This document shows, piece after piece, positions 20,077-31,694 of a stretch of 64,000 bases of DNA. Location of the stretch: contig JBAIAC010000134.1 of assembly GCA_037349315.1 (NCBI GenBank), positions 496,001-560,000 on the forward strand, read 5' to 3'. Both the position numbers and the translations under genes were made by a program. The number at the start of each line of letters is the position of its first letter. Position 1 is the first letter of the stretch. The notes beneath the pieces were generated by a model that did no database searches, had not been told where the DNA came from, and was given only the letters and a program-made list of their open reading frames with translations. The stretch comes from Chelydra serpentina. Its lineage: Eukaryota; Chordata; Testudines; Chelydridae.

Positions 20077-21753
20077 TCATTGAGGAGGCTGAGTTTGCTG
20101 CAGCCGCTGCTGTTGCCCGTAGTTGATCCAGGCCTGGGGAACGGGCTGAGCTGGTGGTGCAGGGGTGTATTCGTCCCTGGTGTAAGTATCTGCGGATGTG
20201 ACTGGACCCTCTGGGCGTCCCCAGGGGCATTCACGTTTAAAGTGACCGGGCTGTCCACACTGAAAACAATTTCCTGGTGGCTGGGGTTGCCAGGACCCTC
20301 TTCCCCGAGCACCCTGAAATCCCCTGCCACAGCCACGGCTTCTGCCTCGAACACCGCCACGAAAAGCTAAAGCCATCAACTTATATTCTTCCTTTTTCTC
20401 TTTCTTTTTACTACTTTCCCTTTCTTTCTCCCATGCAAAATCAGCTACGTCCAACACTGAAGTGACTGACTCACCTCCCCAACCAGGGCGAAACTTTAAG
20501 AAATAATCCCTTACAGGGGGCACTGACTGATTCACAAAAAACGAAATAAGAGTAGGGTGGTCTGCTTCTCTCTCAGGATCCATCTGAGTGAACATTCGGG
20601 CCCCCTCCAATAGCCTCGACCAGAACTTTCTGGGTGGCTCATCAGATTCCTGCCGAATCTGCATGAACTTAGCCTGATTAGGCGAGCGGCGAGCCATTTC
20701 TTTGAGTCTCTCTAACAATCGCTCTCGATCTGTTCGCAGCTGAGTCAGCCTTGGCTGACTCCAGTCTAGGGGATTCCAGCCAGCAGCTTGATCCCGCCTA
20801 TTCATCCAAGTAGTATTAGCCGCATCGCTATCCCCCCATGTCCTTTCTGCCATCCACAATCTACTACGTTCCTCTCCGGTCAAAACTCTACTTAACAACT
20901 GATCTACATCCGTATAAGTAGGATTATGACTTGAAAACAATCTTTCTAAAAGTTCTGTGATCTTTCGGGGATTCTCCCCAAAGGACCCTGACAACCGTCC
21001 CCACTCTTTCAAGTCCCATTCTAGCCATCCTTTATATTCCACAATATTAGTATGTTGTAACTGGCCATTATTGCCCACAAAAGGTTGGTCGTGCACCTGT
21101 AAAGGCATTTCTCTACTTACACCTTTATCACTCACAAAAGGTTTGGCGGAGGCAGCCTCTGGGCTATCCTCAGGGGAGGGGTATGCAACCTGCTGCATCT
21201 GCTTGATCTTCTGCCTAGTAATTACTCCTCCCGAGGTGTGCCCTTCCATTTCCCCCTTATCCCTCTGCAGAGATTCCGATCTGGAGTCCTGCAGATTCCC
21301 CTCTGCGCCCTGGAGAGAGTCCCCCTGCGGAGGAATAGGGGCAGGTGCAGTGGGGACCAACTGACGAGTCAAAACACGCCGTGGTTTACACCCTTCATCG
21401 AAATAACATGGAGGGGGTTCACTCTCGGGAGAATACCTGACTGCCATCATTTTTAAAGATTTCCACAGCTCTGCTGCTGTGTCCCAACAAAACCAGTAAC
21501 ATAACTGTCCCGGATGGTCTTTTTCGATCTGGCTCCTTACTCCTCTTAAGGCAGCCTGTTCAAAAGAGCCATACGAAGGCCACCTCATCTCCGGGTCGGC
21601 CAATACCGCGGTATACCCAGTCCAATTCCTTACACACAGTGTGTACAACTTCCTCCTAGACATTCCTGTCTGTACTGGGAATTTCCCTTCGTTCCATAAC
21701 TTATTTACAATCCCCAACGGACTCTCAAGAGGCACACTAGTCCCTTGACCCAT
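20077..21753 (-). CDS. gag: ERV gag polyprotein (558 aa)
   Basis: Structural polyprotein that assembles the virus particle. It starts MGQG, a myristoylation signal as in gammaretroviral matrix proteins. A proline-rich middle has a PPPCY stretch near residue 114 that may act as a late-budding motif. The capsid region spans about 240-440, followed by a charged coiled stretch (440-457). The nucleocapsid has an RG-rich segment (465-487) and one zinc knuckle CX2CX4HX4C at C496-C509. It ends with TGA at 20079-20077, and the pol frame follows directly in register, an arrangement matching stop-codon readthrough in gammaretroviruses. The whole frame is open with no breaks, in keeping with a young insertion. 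Start chosen at the first ATG with the myristoylation context. Confidence 0.93.
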   Translation of the reverse strand: MGQGTSVPLESPLGIVNKLWNEGKFPVQTGMSRRKLYTLCVRNWTGYTAVLADPEMRWPSYGSFEQAALRGVRSQIEKDHPGQLCYWFCWDTAAELWKSLKMMAVRYSPESEPPPCYFDEGCKPRRVLTRQLVPTAPAPIPPQGDSLQGAEGNLQDSRSESLQRDKGEMEGHTSGGVITRQKIKQMQQVAYPSPEDSPEAASAKPFVSDKGVSREMPLQVHDQPFVGNNGQLQHTNIVEYKGWLEWDLKEWGRLSGSFGENPRKITELLERLFSSHNPTYTDVDQLLSRVLTGEERSRLWMAERTWGDSDAANTTWMNRRDQAAGWNPLDWSQPRLTQLRTDRERLLERLKEMARRSPNQAKFMQIRQESDEPPRKFWSRLLEGARMFTQMDPEREADHPTLISFFVNQSVPPVRDYFLKFRPGWGGESVTSVLDVADFAWEKERESSKKKEKKEEYKLMALAFRGGVRGRSRGCGRGFQGARGRGSWQPQPPGNCFQCGQPGHFKRECPWGRPEGPVTSADTYTRDEYTPAPPAQPVPQAWINYGQQQRLQQTQPPQ

Positions 21754-21906
21754 GGTGTCTGACAGGAGCCCTCCAACTGGCGTTTATCCTGCTGTCCAGT
21801 ACACGACCCCTCAATATTGAATTGGCTGGGAGAAATCTCCCGTGGCGCCTGCCAATTCGTATATGAGTGATCTGACCACTGGACAGAGGCACTGCACCAG
21901 AAGGAA

Positions 21907-21924
21907 ATCCCGGACGAGCCCCCA
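21907..21924 (-). other. Primer binding site, tRNA-Pro type
   Basis: Three bases inside the 5' LTR edge, the minus strand reads TGGGGGCTCGTCCGGGAT, complementary to the 3' end of tRNA-Pro as in murine leukaemia virus. This is where reverse transcription is primed. Confidence 0.95.
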
Positions 21925-21927
21925 AAT

Positions 21928-22339
21928 TGTTAGGTAAAAAGCAAGTCCCTACTCACCTCTCCAGCACCCGAGTTCGTGCGGAGTTGGTATGGGGCTCACA
22001 ATCTGTCAGAGACCAGACACCAATTCGTTGATCAACGGGCTCACACTATCCTTAGCTCAAAAAGCTTCAGAGTAAGTGTGGCAAGTTTATTAGGGGTGAG
22101 CATCAATATTTATACACAGAAGTAAACAAAGTGATTAATAGATCATAATGGTCATGCATAATCAATCAAGATTCTACAGGATAAAACAGGTTAAAATGTA
22201 AATTCTAAAAGACAAAGGGGAGATGCCTACTTAAGGGGAGGGGGGTGTCATGAGTAGTTCGCAGGTCAGAGCTTTGATTAAATGTTCAGACAGAGACATC
22301 AAGTTAAAGTTTAAGCTCATCAAAAGTTCAGACTCAACA
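21928..22339 (-). repeat. 5' LTR of the ERV
   Basis: 412 bp; one visible difference from the 3' LTR. Contains the promoter (TATAAATA type box) and AATAAA at 22091-22086 on the minus strand. Confidence 0.95.
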
Positions 22340-22343
22340 GCTC

Positions 22344-22987
22344 CGTCTGCAATACGCAGCATTCCCTGCCAGACGGGATGGGCGATTTTTCAGGGGCCCC
22401 GCTTGATATGCCTGGCTGGGGTGGATTCAGTTGGACGGGGGTCTGGGGCTTTGATAGTTTGGGATGTTCCTTTTTGCATAGACAGTTCTTTCCCTTTATT
22501 GTTTTCCCCCCACCTATGCCCGATGCCACTCTCTTCTTAACTCGCTTTGGTTATTTCAGTTCCAGTTTTTAAATGGGATTTAATAATTGCAAAGCCGAAT
22601 GAAAGATAAACCATTTGAATTTTGGCACATAGCTGGTGGTCCACGAGTGATGGAACTATAGTGAAAGTATGCTGTAATTACCTGGTTACCTATAGCACTT
22701 TGGTGGGGTGGATAAAGCCATGTCAAAGAGTCAAAAGTGCTTTTTAGGGCGAAAGGCCTCATCAGGTGTTTGCTCTCTAGGAGCATGCCACTGGCCAGGG
22801 CTTGCAGTCTTTCAAGAGTGGTGCACTGGATTGTATTTAGTAATCTCAAAATAAAAGGTTAAGACTGCTGGTTCACCATATCCAATTAAATCTTTCAAAC
22901 AATTATAGACCTAGTTTTAATAGCATTAGAGTCTGTGGTATTAATACTGATTCAAAGCTGAAATTAAAATTACGAGCTAAACACATG
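22344..22987. other. No gene seen
   Basis: Intergenic or intronic DNA between the ERV and the next MITE. The ORFs are short and without domains. Confidence 0.45.
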
Positions 22988-23110
22988 TAGGATGACCAGA
23001 TGTCCCAATTTTATAGGGACTGTCCCTATTTTGGGGGCTTTTTCTTATATAGGCACCTATTACCCTCCACCCCCATCCCGATTTTTCACACTTGCTATCT
23101 GGTCACCCTA
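22988..23110. mobile_element. hAT-type MITE, 123 bp
   Basis: TAGGATGACCAGA at the left end and TCT-GGTCACCCTA at the right end, same family as 3660-3784. The 8-bp target duplication is aacacatg / aacatatg (7 of 8 match). Confidence 0.88.
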
Positions 23111-24650
23111 AACATATGAGTCAATCACTGTCTCACATACTGGGGCTATTTAGATTTCAGGGAACGATTTATCAGCGTTACTGACTCTGGGAGGTGGGAG
23201 AGAGGAGAGGCTGAGAGGGAGTTGGCTCCCCACACTCTGTAGGGCCATGTTCAACCCTGGTAATCTCCATGTTACCTCCCCCTCCCCCATGTGTCTCTGC
23301 TCCTGTGTGAGAGTGTCACCTTCTGATCACAATGCCTCTGGCCTCAGCAGAGCTCCCAGACAGGAGCTACATCCCGATGAGGTTACAGTACTGAGAGTAA
23401 AATACATCACAGGGAGGGTGTAATTATCTTCAAAGCAAGCCTTACCGTCCAGGAAGTGAAAGAATTCAAGTACTTCATTACTTAAAATGATGCTTGAAAG
23501 GATTGGATTTTTATTACTAAATTGCAGTAAATGTTGATTTCACTGTACACACATACAGATGAAAAAATATTTATATAGGCAAAATACAGAAATGCTTCTG
23601 GCGAAAGTCTAGTTTGATTTAAGGATATTTACACTGTATATTTTACATGTGACATTGACAGTTTCTGTTTGAACAGTTATAAAGATTTGGCTTTTGGAAT
23701 CTCAAGATTTACTGCAGTTAAATAATTGTTGTCCATAACTTCCCACAGCTCTGAACATTGAAATTGTAAACATTGAAAAAAAGGCTTAAAAATAAATATC
23801 GATATCATCTATTGAAATTAAAAAAAGAAATTAGACAAAATGAATTTTGCCAAATCCACGTAACACCAATCACAATAGGATAGGGGATGGAAATTCACAG
23901 CTAAGGCACCCAATCTTAATTCTGCCCTGTAGTGACACCAGGCAAGTGCCATAGGGCTACGAATTAGGCATTGTAGTGTATAAAGTTCCAGATTAGATTA
24001 TACCGATTTGTAAAGACACGAGATCTTTTCCTCGGGGTATCACCTTCACTAGGTTGGGGTTTTTTATTGATAATTCCCAGAAGTCAATAGATAAATAACA
24101 TTCTCTCAGTTATGAAGTTGCCGTTTCATATTTCTGGGGAGTGTCTGTAATTTTGCACTAGGGGCCAGGTCCTTGGAGAGACGGAACCTTGGTTTCATTT
24201 TAACTTGTGCATGCTCAGCAGCTTTCGAATTTGGTTCAAAGTATTTACATGTTTCCCTGGCCTGTTCTTAAAAGTGCTGCTAGCGAAAGTGGGGAAGGGC
24301 AGGAACTGACTGCAGGATCAATAGCTGAATCCCTTAAATATTTATAGCTCATCGGAAGAAGGACGGGGATTGATCGATGTCTGGGGATATAATAATAAAC
24401 ACACAAATGTCATTGTTCTTAATGAATTTTCATCTTCTACTTCCCATAACCCACTAATTATCCCTGGCTCCCCCGGGAGTCGGGGGAACGAGTACTAGTA
24501 AACTCCCGTGGCCAGTGTTGAACCTAAGGCACAAGGATATTTCAGTGGCTACTCCTGTGGGGATTCTGTGCCACTGCGTATGCACAGAATTCACGTCCAG
24601 CGCAGAATTTCGTTTTCTTTTTTTTTCATGAAGAAAATAAATTCTGCCTG
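23111..24650. other. AT-rich DNA without recognised features
   Basis: AT-rich sequence with no ORF above about 60 codons, no tRNA fold and no LINE or MITE signature. Likely intronic or intergenic. Confidence 0.45.
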
Positions 24651-24659
24651 AGAAGTGCT

Positions 24660-25306
24660 GCAGTTCTGCCTTTCACCCACCCTGTGGCACCAGAACAACC
24701 AGCAGCCAGCTGGGTTCATCTTGGTGGGAAATTGTTGCCCCAAGTTGTACCCCAAATGGGAAGAGAGTTAGTGGGTACAAGTTGGGAGAGTCCTGAGACA
24801 CGGCTGCCTCTGGGGGTGGGGACAGGGTGCTCATTCTCTACTCACAGGAGGGTGGGGAAGGGGCACAGGAGGAGCAAGTGTCCCCCATGGAGACTGCCCA
24901 GCCCCAGGTTACCCAGTCCCGCCGCTTCTGCCCCCACCATACCCCAAACCTCTTCACCCCTCCAACCATCAGCTGCCAGTCTTCCCTCGCTGCTACCCCT
25001 TCCTGACTGGCAGAGAACCTCTAAGCCAGTAGTGTGTCAGGGCTCAACCCTCTGGCTGAGGCCTCGGGGCACTTTCTTCCTCTCTCGGGGTACCATGCCA
25101 CAGGGGCCCCACAAATCTACATTGCTTAGGCTCTGGCTTCAGCCCCCGGTGGTGGGGCTCGGGGCCCTGGACTTCAGCCCCATCCGCTGGGACTTCAGCT
25201 TTCTGCCCTGGGCCTCGGCAAGTCTAATGCTGGCCTTGCTTGGCAGCCCCCCGATAACTGCTCGTGGCCCCCCGGGGGGCCCCAGACCCCTGGTTGAGAA
25301 CCACTG
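24660..25306 (-). mobile_element. hAT-Charlie-like non-coding element (one end clear)
   Basis: The right edge reads ggttgagaaccactg (25292-25306), the reverse of the CAGTGGTTCTCAACC terminus typical of hAT-Charlie elements, and 25020-25290 reads as the GC-rich body I associate with a turtle repeat of this type. The left boundary is not defined. The 229-codon frame at 24684-25373 is open by composition only. Confidence 0.5.
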
Positions 25307-26090
25307 CCTTACACCACGAATCACAGCAATGTTCAGGTTACTGCCAGTCCCAAGGGACCAGTCACTTCCTTAGGTCAATTGAATCTTAGGTCTCACAACA
25401 AAGACCACACTTGTAGCCAGTCCTGTAATAACCTGTATTAAGATTTATTTAAAGGAAATGAGAGTTTACAACGTTAAAGCAGGTGATCATATAGATGCAG
25501 GCGAGTTACAGTTTTAAATTTCAAACTGTAATAGAAGCTTCTATAATAAGAACTCTCTCTATATTCTTTAGGACTAACCCAGGCTAAGCAGCTGGTGATC
25601 TCTTGCTTATGCCTAGAAAATTTGCCCCCGAGAGTCGAAGCAGCATACAGATAATCAGTTCCTTCTGTATGGTTTTTTTAATCCCCTTCCTGCCATGTGC
25701 TCTGAGCTGCAAACACAGCTAATGGGAAGTCAACAGCACAACAACAGTCTTTTGTCTTCTTTAACATCCCATAATAGTCTATCTGGTGTTGATGGGCCTC
25801 TCCTGCCAGGCAGGGTGTATTGCATTCTGTTACCAGTCAGCACTTCACATAGGTCAAGTCTCTCTCCTGTCTGGTGATTTACATAGCCACAGAGGCTCAC
25901 AATGCAGCTAGTCAGATATTAACCCAGGCAGCAACTCACGAGCATTCAATAAAGTCTGAACGCTAAACACATTGTTATCATTCTAATACCTGTTGTAACA
26001 ATACTAACACAGGTGAGCCAGACTGATTCCAGCTATGTGTTTGTCCATGTTCAATTAAGACATGGGGGCTTTTGCAAGAGCTAACATCTC
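25307..26090. other. No gene seen
   Basis: AT-rich segment resembling an old LTR-type repeat (for example 'aagatttatttaaaggaaatgag' at 25440), but termini and target duplications were not found. Confidence 0.35.
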
Positions 26091-26093
26091 ATC

Positions 26094-26290
26094 TGCCAGT
26101 GTCATAGGTGGGATGGGCAGGGATGGTGTCTCTAGCCTCTGTTTGCCAGAAGCTGGGAATGGGTGACAGGGGATGGATCACTTGATGATCACCTCTTCTG
26201 TTCATTCCCTCTGAAGCACCCGGCATTGGCCACTGAGCTAGATGGACCATTGGTCTGACGCAGGGGCCGTTCTTATATTCACAGTCTCTA
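26094..26290 (+). repeat. LINE 3' end (CR1/L3-like family 2)
   Basis: Sequence running from 'gccagtgtcataggtggg' through 'tagatggaccattggtctgac' to 'gttcttatattc' is the recurring 3' end of a LINE family that also appears next to both tRNA-Thr copies (40499-40580, 41428-41503). Confidence 0.7.
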
Positions 26291-26537
26291 TGAGGAGTAT
26301 CAATTCATTTGGACTCGCTGGGGAGCCACAGAAAGAAACATAGTGTGCTGAGGCAAGAAGGCCCAGTCTCAGAGCCCCCGGGTTCTCGCTTGTCAAAAGA
26401 TAAAACTAGGCCCAGCCCTTGAAAGGGGGCAATCCCAGGAGAGACTTTGTAAACCTGAGACAGCTGCCTTGGGGACAATGACAGGGAGACTCCCCCAAAG
26501 TGACTCCTTTGATTCTGCTCTTCTCTGGCCTTTGGTT

Positions 26538-27426
26538 CATAGAAACATAGAACTGGAAGGGACCTCGAGAGGTCATCTGGTCCAGTGCCGTCCCCTGCAC
26601 TCAAGGCAGGACTAAGGCATTAGCTAGACCATCCCTGACAGGTGTTTGTCCAGCCTGCTCTTAAAAATCCCCAATGATGGAGATTCCACAACCTCCCTAG
26701 GCAATTTATTCCAGTGCTTAACCTCTCTGACAGTTAGGAAGTTTTTTCCTAATCTCCATCCTAAACCACCCTTGCTGCAATTTAAGGCCATTGCTTCTTG
26801 TCCTATCCTCAAAGGTTAAGAACAACAATTTTTCTCCTGCATCCTTGTAACAATCTTTTATGTACTTGAAAACTATTCGTATGTCCCCTCTCAGTCTTCT
26901 GTTCTCCAGACAAAACAAACCCAATTTTTTCAATCTTCCCTCAGAGGTCATGTTTTCTAGACCTTTAATCATTTTTGTTGCTCTTCTCTGGACTTTCTCC
27001 AATTTGTCCACATCTTTCCTGAAATGTGGCGCCCACAACTGGACACAGTTACTCCAGGTGTGGCCTAATCAGTGCAGGGTAGAGCAGAAGGATTACTTCT
27101 TGTGTCTTGCTTACAATACTCCTGCTAATACAGCCCAGAATGATATTTGCTTTTTTTGCACTGTTGACTCCTATTTAGCTTGTGATCCACTATGACCCCC
27201 AGCTCCCTTTCCACAGTACTCCTTCCTAGGCCGTCATTTCCCATTTTGTATGTGTGCAACTGATTGTTCCTTCCTAAGCGGAGTACTTTGCATTTGTCCT
27301 TATTGAATTTCATCCTATTTACTTCAGACCATTTCTCCAGTTTGTCCAGATCATTTTGAATTTTTATCCTGTCCTCCAAAGCACTTGCAACCCCTCCCAG
27401 CTTGGTATCGTCCGCAAACTTGATAA
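26538..27426 (-). mobile_element. 5'-truncated CR1 LINE fragment
   Basis: Minus-strand CR1 starting from its 3' tail (catagaaacatagaa) and covering the C-terminal third of reverse transcriptase. 26624-27038 encodes CR1 C-terminal text ([25 protein letters not shown], continuing to RLDKHLSGMV) and 27125-27379 the part before it (NRMKFNKDKCKVLRLG). Frameshifts separate the pieces, so it is inactive. It ends at about 27426, some 220 bp before the first exon of the zinc-finger gene. Confidence 0.88.
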
Positions 27427-27650
27427 GTGTAACACAGAGACGGTTACTGGGAGGGTTTCACCATGTCTCAGAGGGTTACACCCTGGTGGGAGGGGGCTAA
27501 GCCTGTACTGGAATAAGGTCACTCTGTGCTTCACAGTGTGGCAGAACCTAGAGTGTCCATTAGCAGGGAAAAATCAAGGGGGGAATCGGCATGTGGAATG
27601 GATGAAAGCCCCTTCTGAATTCTCTCACATTGTCCTTCTCGTCCTGTCAG

Positions 27651-27733
27651 GCTACAGAATAACGTCCACGTTTCGTTCCAGATCATCCCATACTCCCAGG
27701 GGGAAGGAAATGGCTGCAATGGAGCTGGCTCAG
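27651..27733 (+). CDS. KRAB zinc-finger gene, first coding exon
   Basis: A pyrimidine-rich acceptor (tgtccttctcgtcctgtcag) ends at 27650. The exon carries 59 bp of 5' UTR and then ATG at 27710, reading MAAMELAQ to the donor CAG/gtaaga at 27733/27734. The phase at the donor is 0, matching the start of the KRAB-A exon at 30305. Short start exons of this kind, joined directly to KRAB-A, are standard in KRAB zinc-finger genes. At least one further upstream non-coding exon must exist, since this one begins with a splice acceptor. Confidence 0.85.
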
Positions 27734-27899
27734 GTAAGAGATTATCAGGGAGCTGGTGGTGGGTTCTGCTTGGAAGGAGAGGAGCCGTACAGGCATAGGA
27801 AGCCGGTCGCTGCTAGAGGTGGTGGGAGGCAGGAAATATCTAGGGTGGAGAAAGGGAGGGGACAGGATGTGACAAACCCCGCTGAGATTTGTGTAATCT

Positions 27900-28241
27900 A
27901 GGGTGTGATGGGTTGTCACCCTTGGGGTGCAGTCTGGGGAGCTCCTGGGAACTGCTGTGCCCTCTAACCCTCAAACTGGGCTGGCCCTTCTTACACTGCT
28001 TTGCTGGAGATTCAGCCAGCCTCTCCAGGCCCTGTTATCACCCAATATGACAGCAGGTTGTGCCATACATCCTACTAAGCTACCTGAGTGCTTTACCTGA
28101 GCCACTCAAAGACAGATAGAAGACAACAGCCAATTTCCCAGCTCCCCAACCTTGCACACTTGCCGTAGTATAAATCCAGAATTATCCCATCATATAGTGA
28201 TCTCTCTAATTTAAGATCATTAATATATATATATTGTTTTT
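27900..28241. repeat. Probable interspersed repeat, unclassified
   Basis: Intronic segment beginning 'gtgatgggttgtcacccttggggtgcag', interrupted by the SINE at 28242-28446 and apparently continuing to about 28700. It looks like an old LTR-type repeat, but the ends are not defined. Confidence 0.35.
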
Positions 28242-28446
28242 TAAATGGAGATATGCCAATCTCCTAGAACTGGAACGACCTTGAAAGGTCATCGAGTCCA
28301 GTCCCCTGCCTTCACTAGCAGGACCAAGTACTGCCCCCTGACAGATTTTTGCCCCAGATCCCTAAATGGCCCCCTCAAGGATTGAACTCACAACCCTGGG
28401 TTTAGCAGGCCAATGCTCAAACCACTGAGATATTTCCCCCCCCCCC
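28242..28446 (-). mobile_element. tRNA-derived SINE (turtle Cry I type)
   Basis: Reverse complement starts with a tRNA-like promoter (atctcagtggtttgagc as A box, ggttgtgagttcaatcc as B box), then a tRNA-unrelated body, then the tail region 'gatgacctttcaaggtcgttccagttctaggag'. A C run (28437-28452) marks the 5' side on the minus strand. Full length, in the first coding intron. Confidence 0.82.
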
Positions 28447-28913
28447 CCCCCGAATATAGTTCGCCTTCCCCCTCGACATGGGAAAGATATGCACAACAAG
28501 CTTGTGCTAACCAAGCTGAGATTTCCCCCAGACACTTCACTCAAAATACTTAACACTGGTTAAGATAAAGCATAAAACAAGTTTATTAACTGCAGAAAGA
28601 TAGATTTTAAGTTCTTATTGTTAGAAGACAAAAAGAGCAGGTTGACCCAGAGGCGGATATGAGTACAGGCTTCTTTATTTTTGCAATATTTGTTCCCCTT
28701 GACCCAATTGTGGAGTAAGCACTGGATTAGTTACATCACACTCCTTTTATCTAAGTTAGTATGTACATGCCTACATCCGTTACAACACCCCAAAAACCCT
28801 TATTAAGTAATAGAAATACCCATACAGTTAGTATACCCACCCCATCTGTTATTCACAGGATTATGCATGTCGTACAGGCATTTTTACCTTGAAAATACAG
28901 TTCTTTCTTTGCA

Positions 28914-29090
28914 TTCATAGAATCTCAGGGTTGGAAGGGACCTTAGGAGGTCATCTAGTCCAACCCCCTGCTCAAAGCAGGACCAATCCCCAATTTTTGC
29001 CCCAGATCCCCAAATGGCCCCCTCAAGGATTGAACTCATAACCCTGGGTTTAGCAGGCCAATGCTCAAACCACTGAGCTATCCCTCCCCC
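28914..29090 (-). mobile_element. tRNA-derived SINE with CR1-like tail
   Basis: Same tRNA-like head (gctcagtggtttgagc, gttatgagttcaatcc in reverse) joined to a CR1-type 3' end (catagaatctcagggttggaaggg). Sharing the 3' tail with CR1 is how such SINEs borrow LINE machinery. Confidence 0.82.
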
Positions 29091-29339
29091 GCAATTAGCA
29101 TTAATGTGTTGCTACAAATTTCCCTAATCAGCAGTTCTCGGGGAATGGAGGAAGGGGCAATGAGCAGTTCTCGAGGGAGGGAGGGGCCTAATGGAAGGGG
29201 TGGAGTGTGGGCGGGGCCAGGGGTAGGCGGAGGCTTTTGTATCTTTGTATTAAAAGGTGTCAGTGATGGGGCCATGTGCTAGTCTTCTTGTGACCCTCCT
29301 GGTGATTTGAGTTTGAGATCCCTGCTCTAAACCTTTGTT

Positions 29340-29980
29340 AATGGGTACTATTTATATTACCCTCCTTTCATTCTTTATTAATGAAATCCAGTATCTGCTG
29401 CTCCATTATCTTGTCCAGTATCGATGTCAGACTGATGCTCTTGTAATTAGCTGAGTCATCTTTTTTACACTTTTTAAATATTGGCACAGCATTAGCTTTA
29501 TTCCAGTCTTCTGGAATTTCCCCAGTGTTCCAAGTCCTAATGAAAATCAACATTAACAGTCCACCACGCTCCTCCACCAGGTCTTTTAAAACTCTTGGAT
29601 ACAAGTTATCTGGACGGGCTGGTTTAAACATGTCTAACTTTAATAGCTGCCATTTAACGTCCTCGTGAGTTCCTGTTGGAATGGAAAGTGTGTCATCGTC
29701 AACATCTTAGGATATGATTACATCATCTGTTTATCTTCAAATCCAGGAGAGAAATATTTATTGAATACTTTGACCTCTTCTGCATTATTTTTGATAATTC
29801 TGCCATTTCCGTCTAGTAATTTACCACTACGATTGCTAGGATTCATTTTGTAGTTAATATACTTTTAAAAAGTTCCTTCTTATTTTCATTGATTGGTCAT
29901 TGATTTCTGATTGCTTCCCCTACAATTTCTCTACAGTTCTGACCTTCTCACTTATATTCTTTACTATTGACTTCCCCTTT
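29340..29980 (-). repeat. Old LINE reverse-transcriptase fragment
   Basis: The minus-strand frame 29368-29631 encodes the CR1/L3 segment around PRVLKDL, NTGEIPEDWNKANAVPIFKK and a degraded NYRPISLTS motif. The rest is broken by stops. Intronic. Confidence 0.8.
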
Positions 29981-30262
29981 CTTCTATATATTTGATTTGG
30001 AGTGTGTTAGGATTCCTACCAGGGAGCCACCAGCAGGGTCCAGAGACAGCCCCATCTCCCCTATCAAGCTCTGGCTAGTAGTATGTGAAAAATGCGAAGA
30101 GCCTGCCTCCGTCTGTCAGCTGGGAGACACAAAGGTTCTCTCTTTCTCCCCTCGGATGCCTCCTGGCTGCTCTAAGCAAGGTGGGGTGGGACTCTGTTAA
30201 CATGTGCCTCCCGGAGCTTCCATTTACCTGGTGCTGCTGTTCCGTGAATAGTGGGGTTGTGA

Positions 30263-31114
<852 letters not shown>

Positions 31115-31694
31115 TGTGACGAATTAGGACTGTTGTTAATGTTTTCCCTGAGTACTGTGTGGATGCCTCGGTTTCCACTATGCAGTGCTTGAGTATCTAG
31201 GTGGTGGGACAAGGGTGCATGATTGTTACAGAGCCCTAGAAGGCAGGTGTGGGCAGGGGCCTGGACACAGAGAATGGCCGACACTCTGTCTCCTGATGGC
31301 CTGGGCCCCTTCTCTGCAAAGCTGCGAGCTGAAGGTGTTCGAACAAAGGGATCAGGTGACCTCCTGGCCTGGGAAGGAGATAAAGGGGGAGGCGGGGCTG
31401 GACAGTTTCAGTTTGGAGCCGGCTGGGGAAGAGGGGAAAAGGGCAGACAGAGTCTGGCCTCCCTGCCCCCCCCGTTTGGAGCTGTGGGGTGAAATGCAGG
31501 GAGCCCCCGGGCTGTTGTCAAAGCTCCCTGCCCCCCGGAAGGCCCGACTGAGGGGTCCTGGTTGTACTTACAAGCTCTGGTTGGGCTGTGTTCCTGGCAT
31601 CTCTAATAAACCTTCTGTTCTACTGGCTGGCTGAGACTCCCAGTGAATCCGGGGAAGAGGGGTGCAGGGACTGACTCCCCCACACTCCGTGACA
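31115..31694 (+). mobile_element. Solo LTR, 580 bp
   Basis: Begins TGTGACGAATTAGG and ends CCGTGACA, with short inverted ends (TGT..ACA). It is flanked by GGGGG on both sides (31110-31114 and 31695-31699), a possible 5-bp target duplication. AATAAA at about 31602 sits upstream of the 3' end as in LTRs. No internal region follows, so two-LTR recombination has removed it. A related LTR in the opposite orientation is at about 45870-46560. Confidence 0.75.

Larger units (their letters stand above)
14497..22339 (-). mobile_element. Gammaretrovirus-like endogenous provirus, near complete
   Basis: A 7843-bp provirus read on the minus strand: 5' LTR 21928-22339, primer site 21907-21924, gag 21753-20077, pol from 20076 in the same frame, env 16422-14961 and 3' LTR 14497-14908. 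The two 412-bp LTRs differ at one position that I can see (ggccag at 14650-14655 region versus ggcaag near 22081), so the insertion is recent on an evolutionary scale. gag and most of pol are open, while the end of pol and env carry frame breaks. The tRNA-Pro primer site, 4-bp target duplication, one zinc knuckle in Gag, same-frame gag-pol and a CX6CC transmembrane protein all point to the gammaretrovirus-related class. It lies antisense to, and upstream of, the KRAB zinc-finger exons. Confidence 0.95.

Noticed and set aside
20028..20360. 110-codon minus-strand ORF overlapping the gag/pol junction
   Set aside because: Shadow frame of gag. The real pol frame is in register with gag.
24684..25373. 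229-codon ORF
   Set aside because: Overlaps a hAT-like repeat ending in CAGTGGTTCTCAACC type terminus. The composition is low-complexity and no domain is seen.
28380..28440. Possible tRNA gene on the minus strand
   Set aside because: It is the tRNA-like head of a SINE: it lacks a closed acceptor stem and continues into the SINE body.
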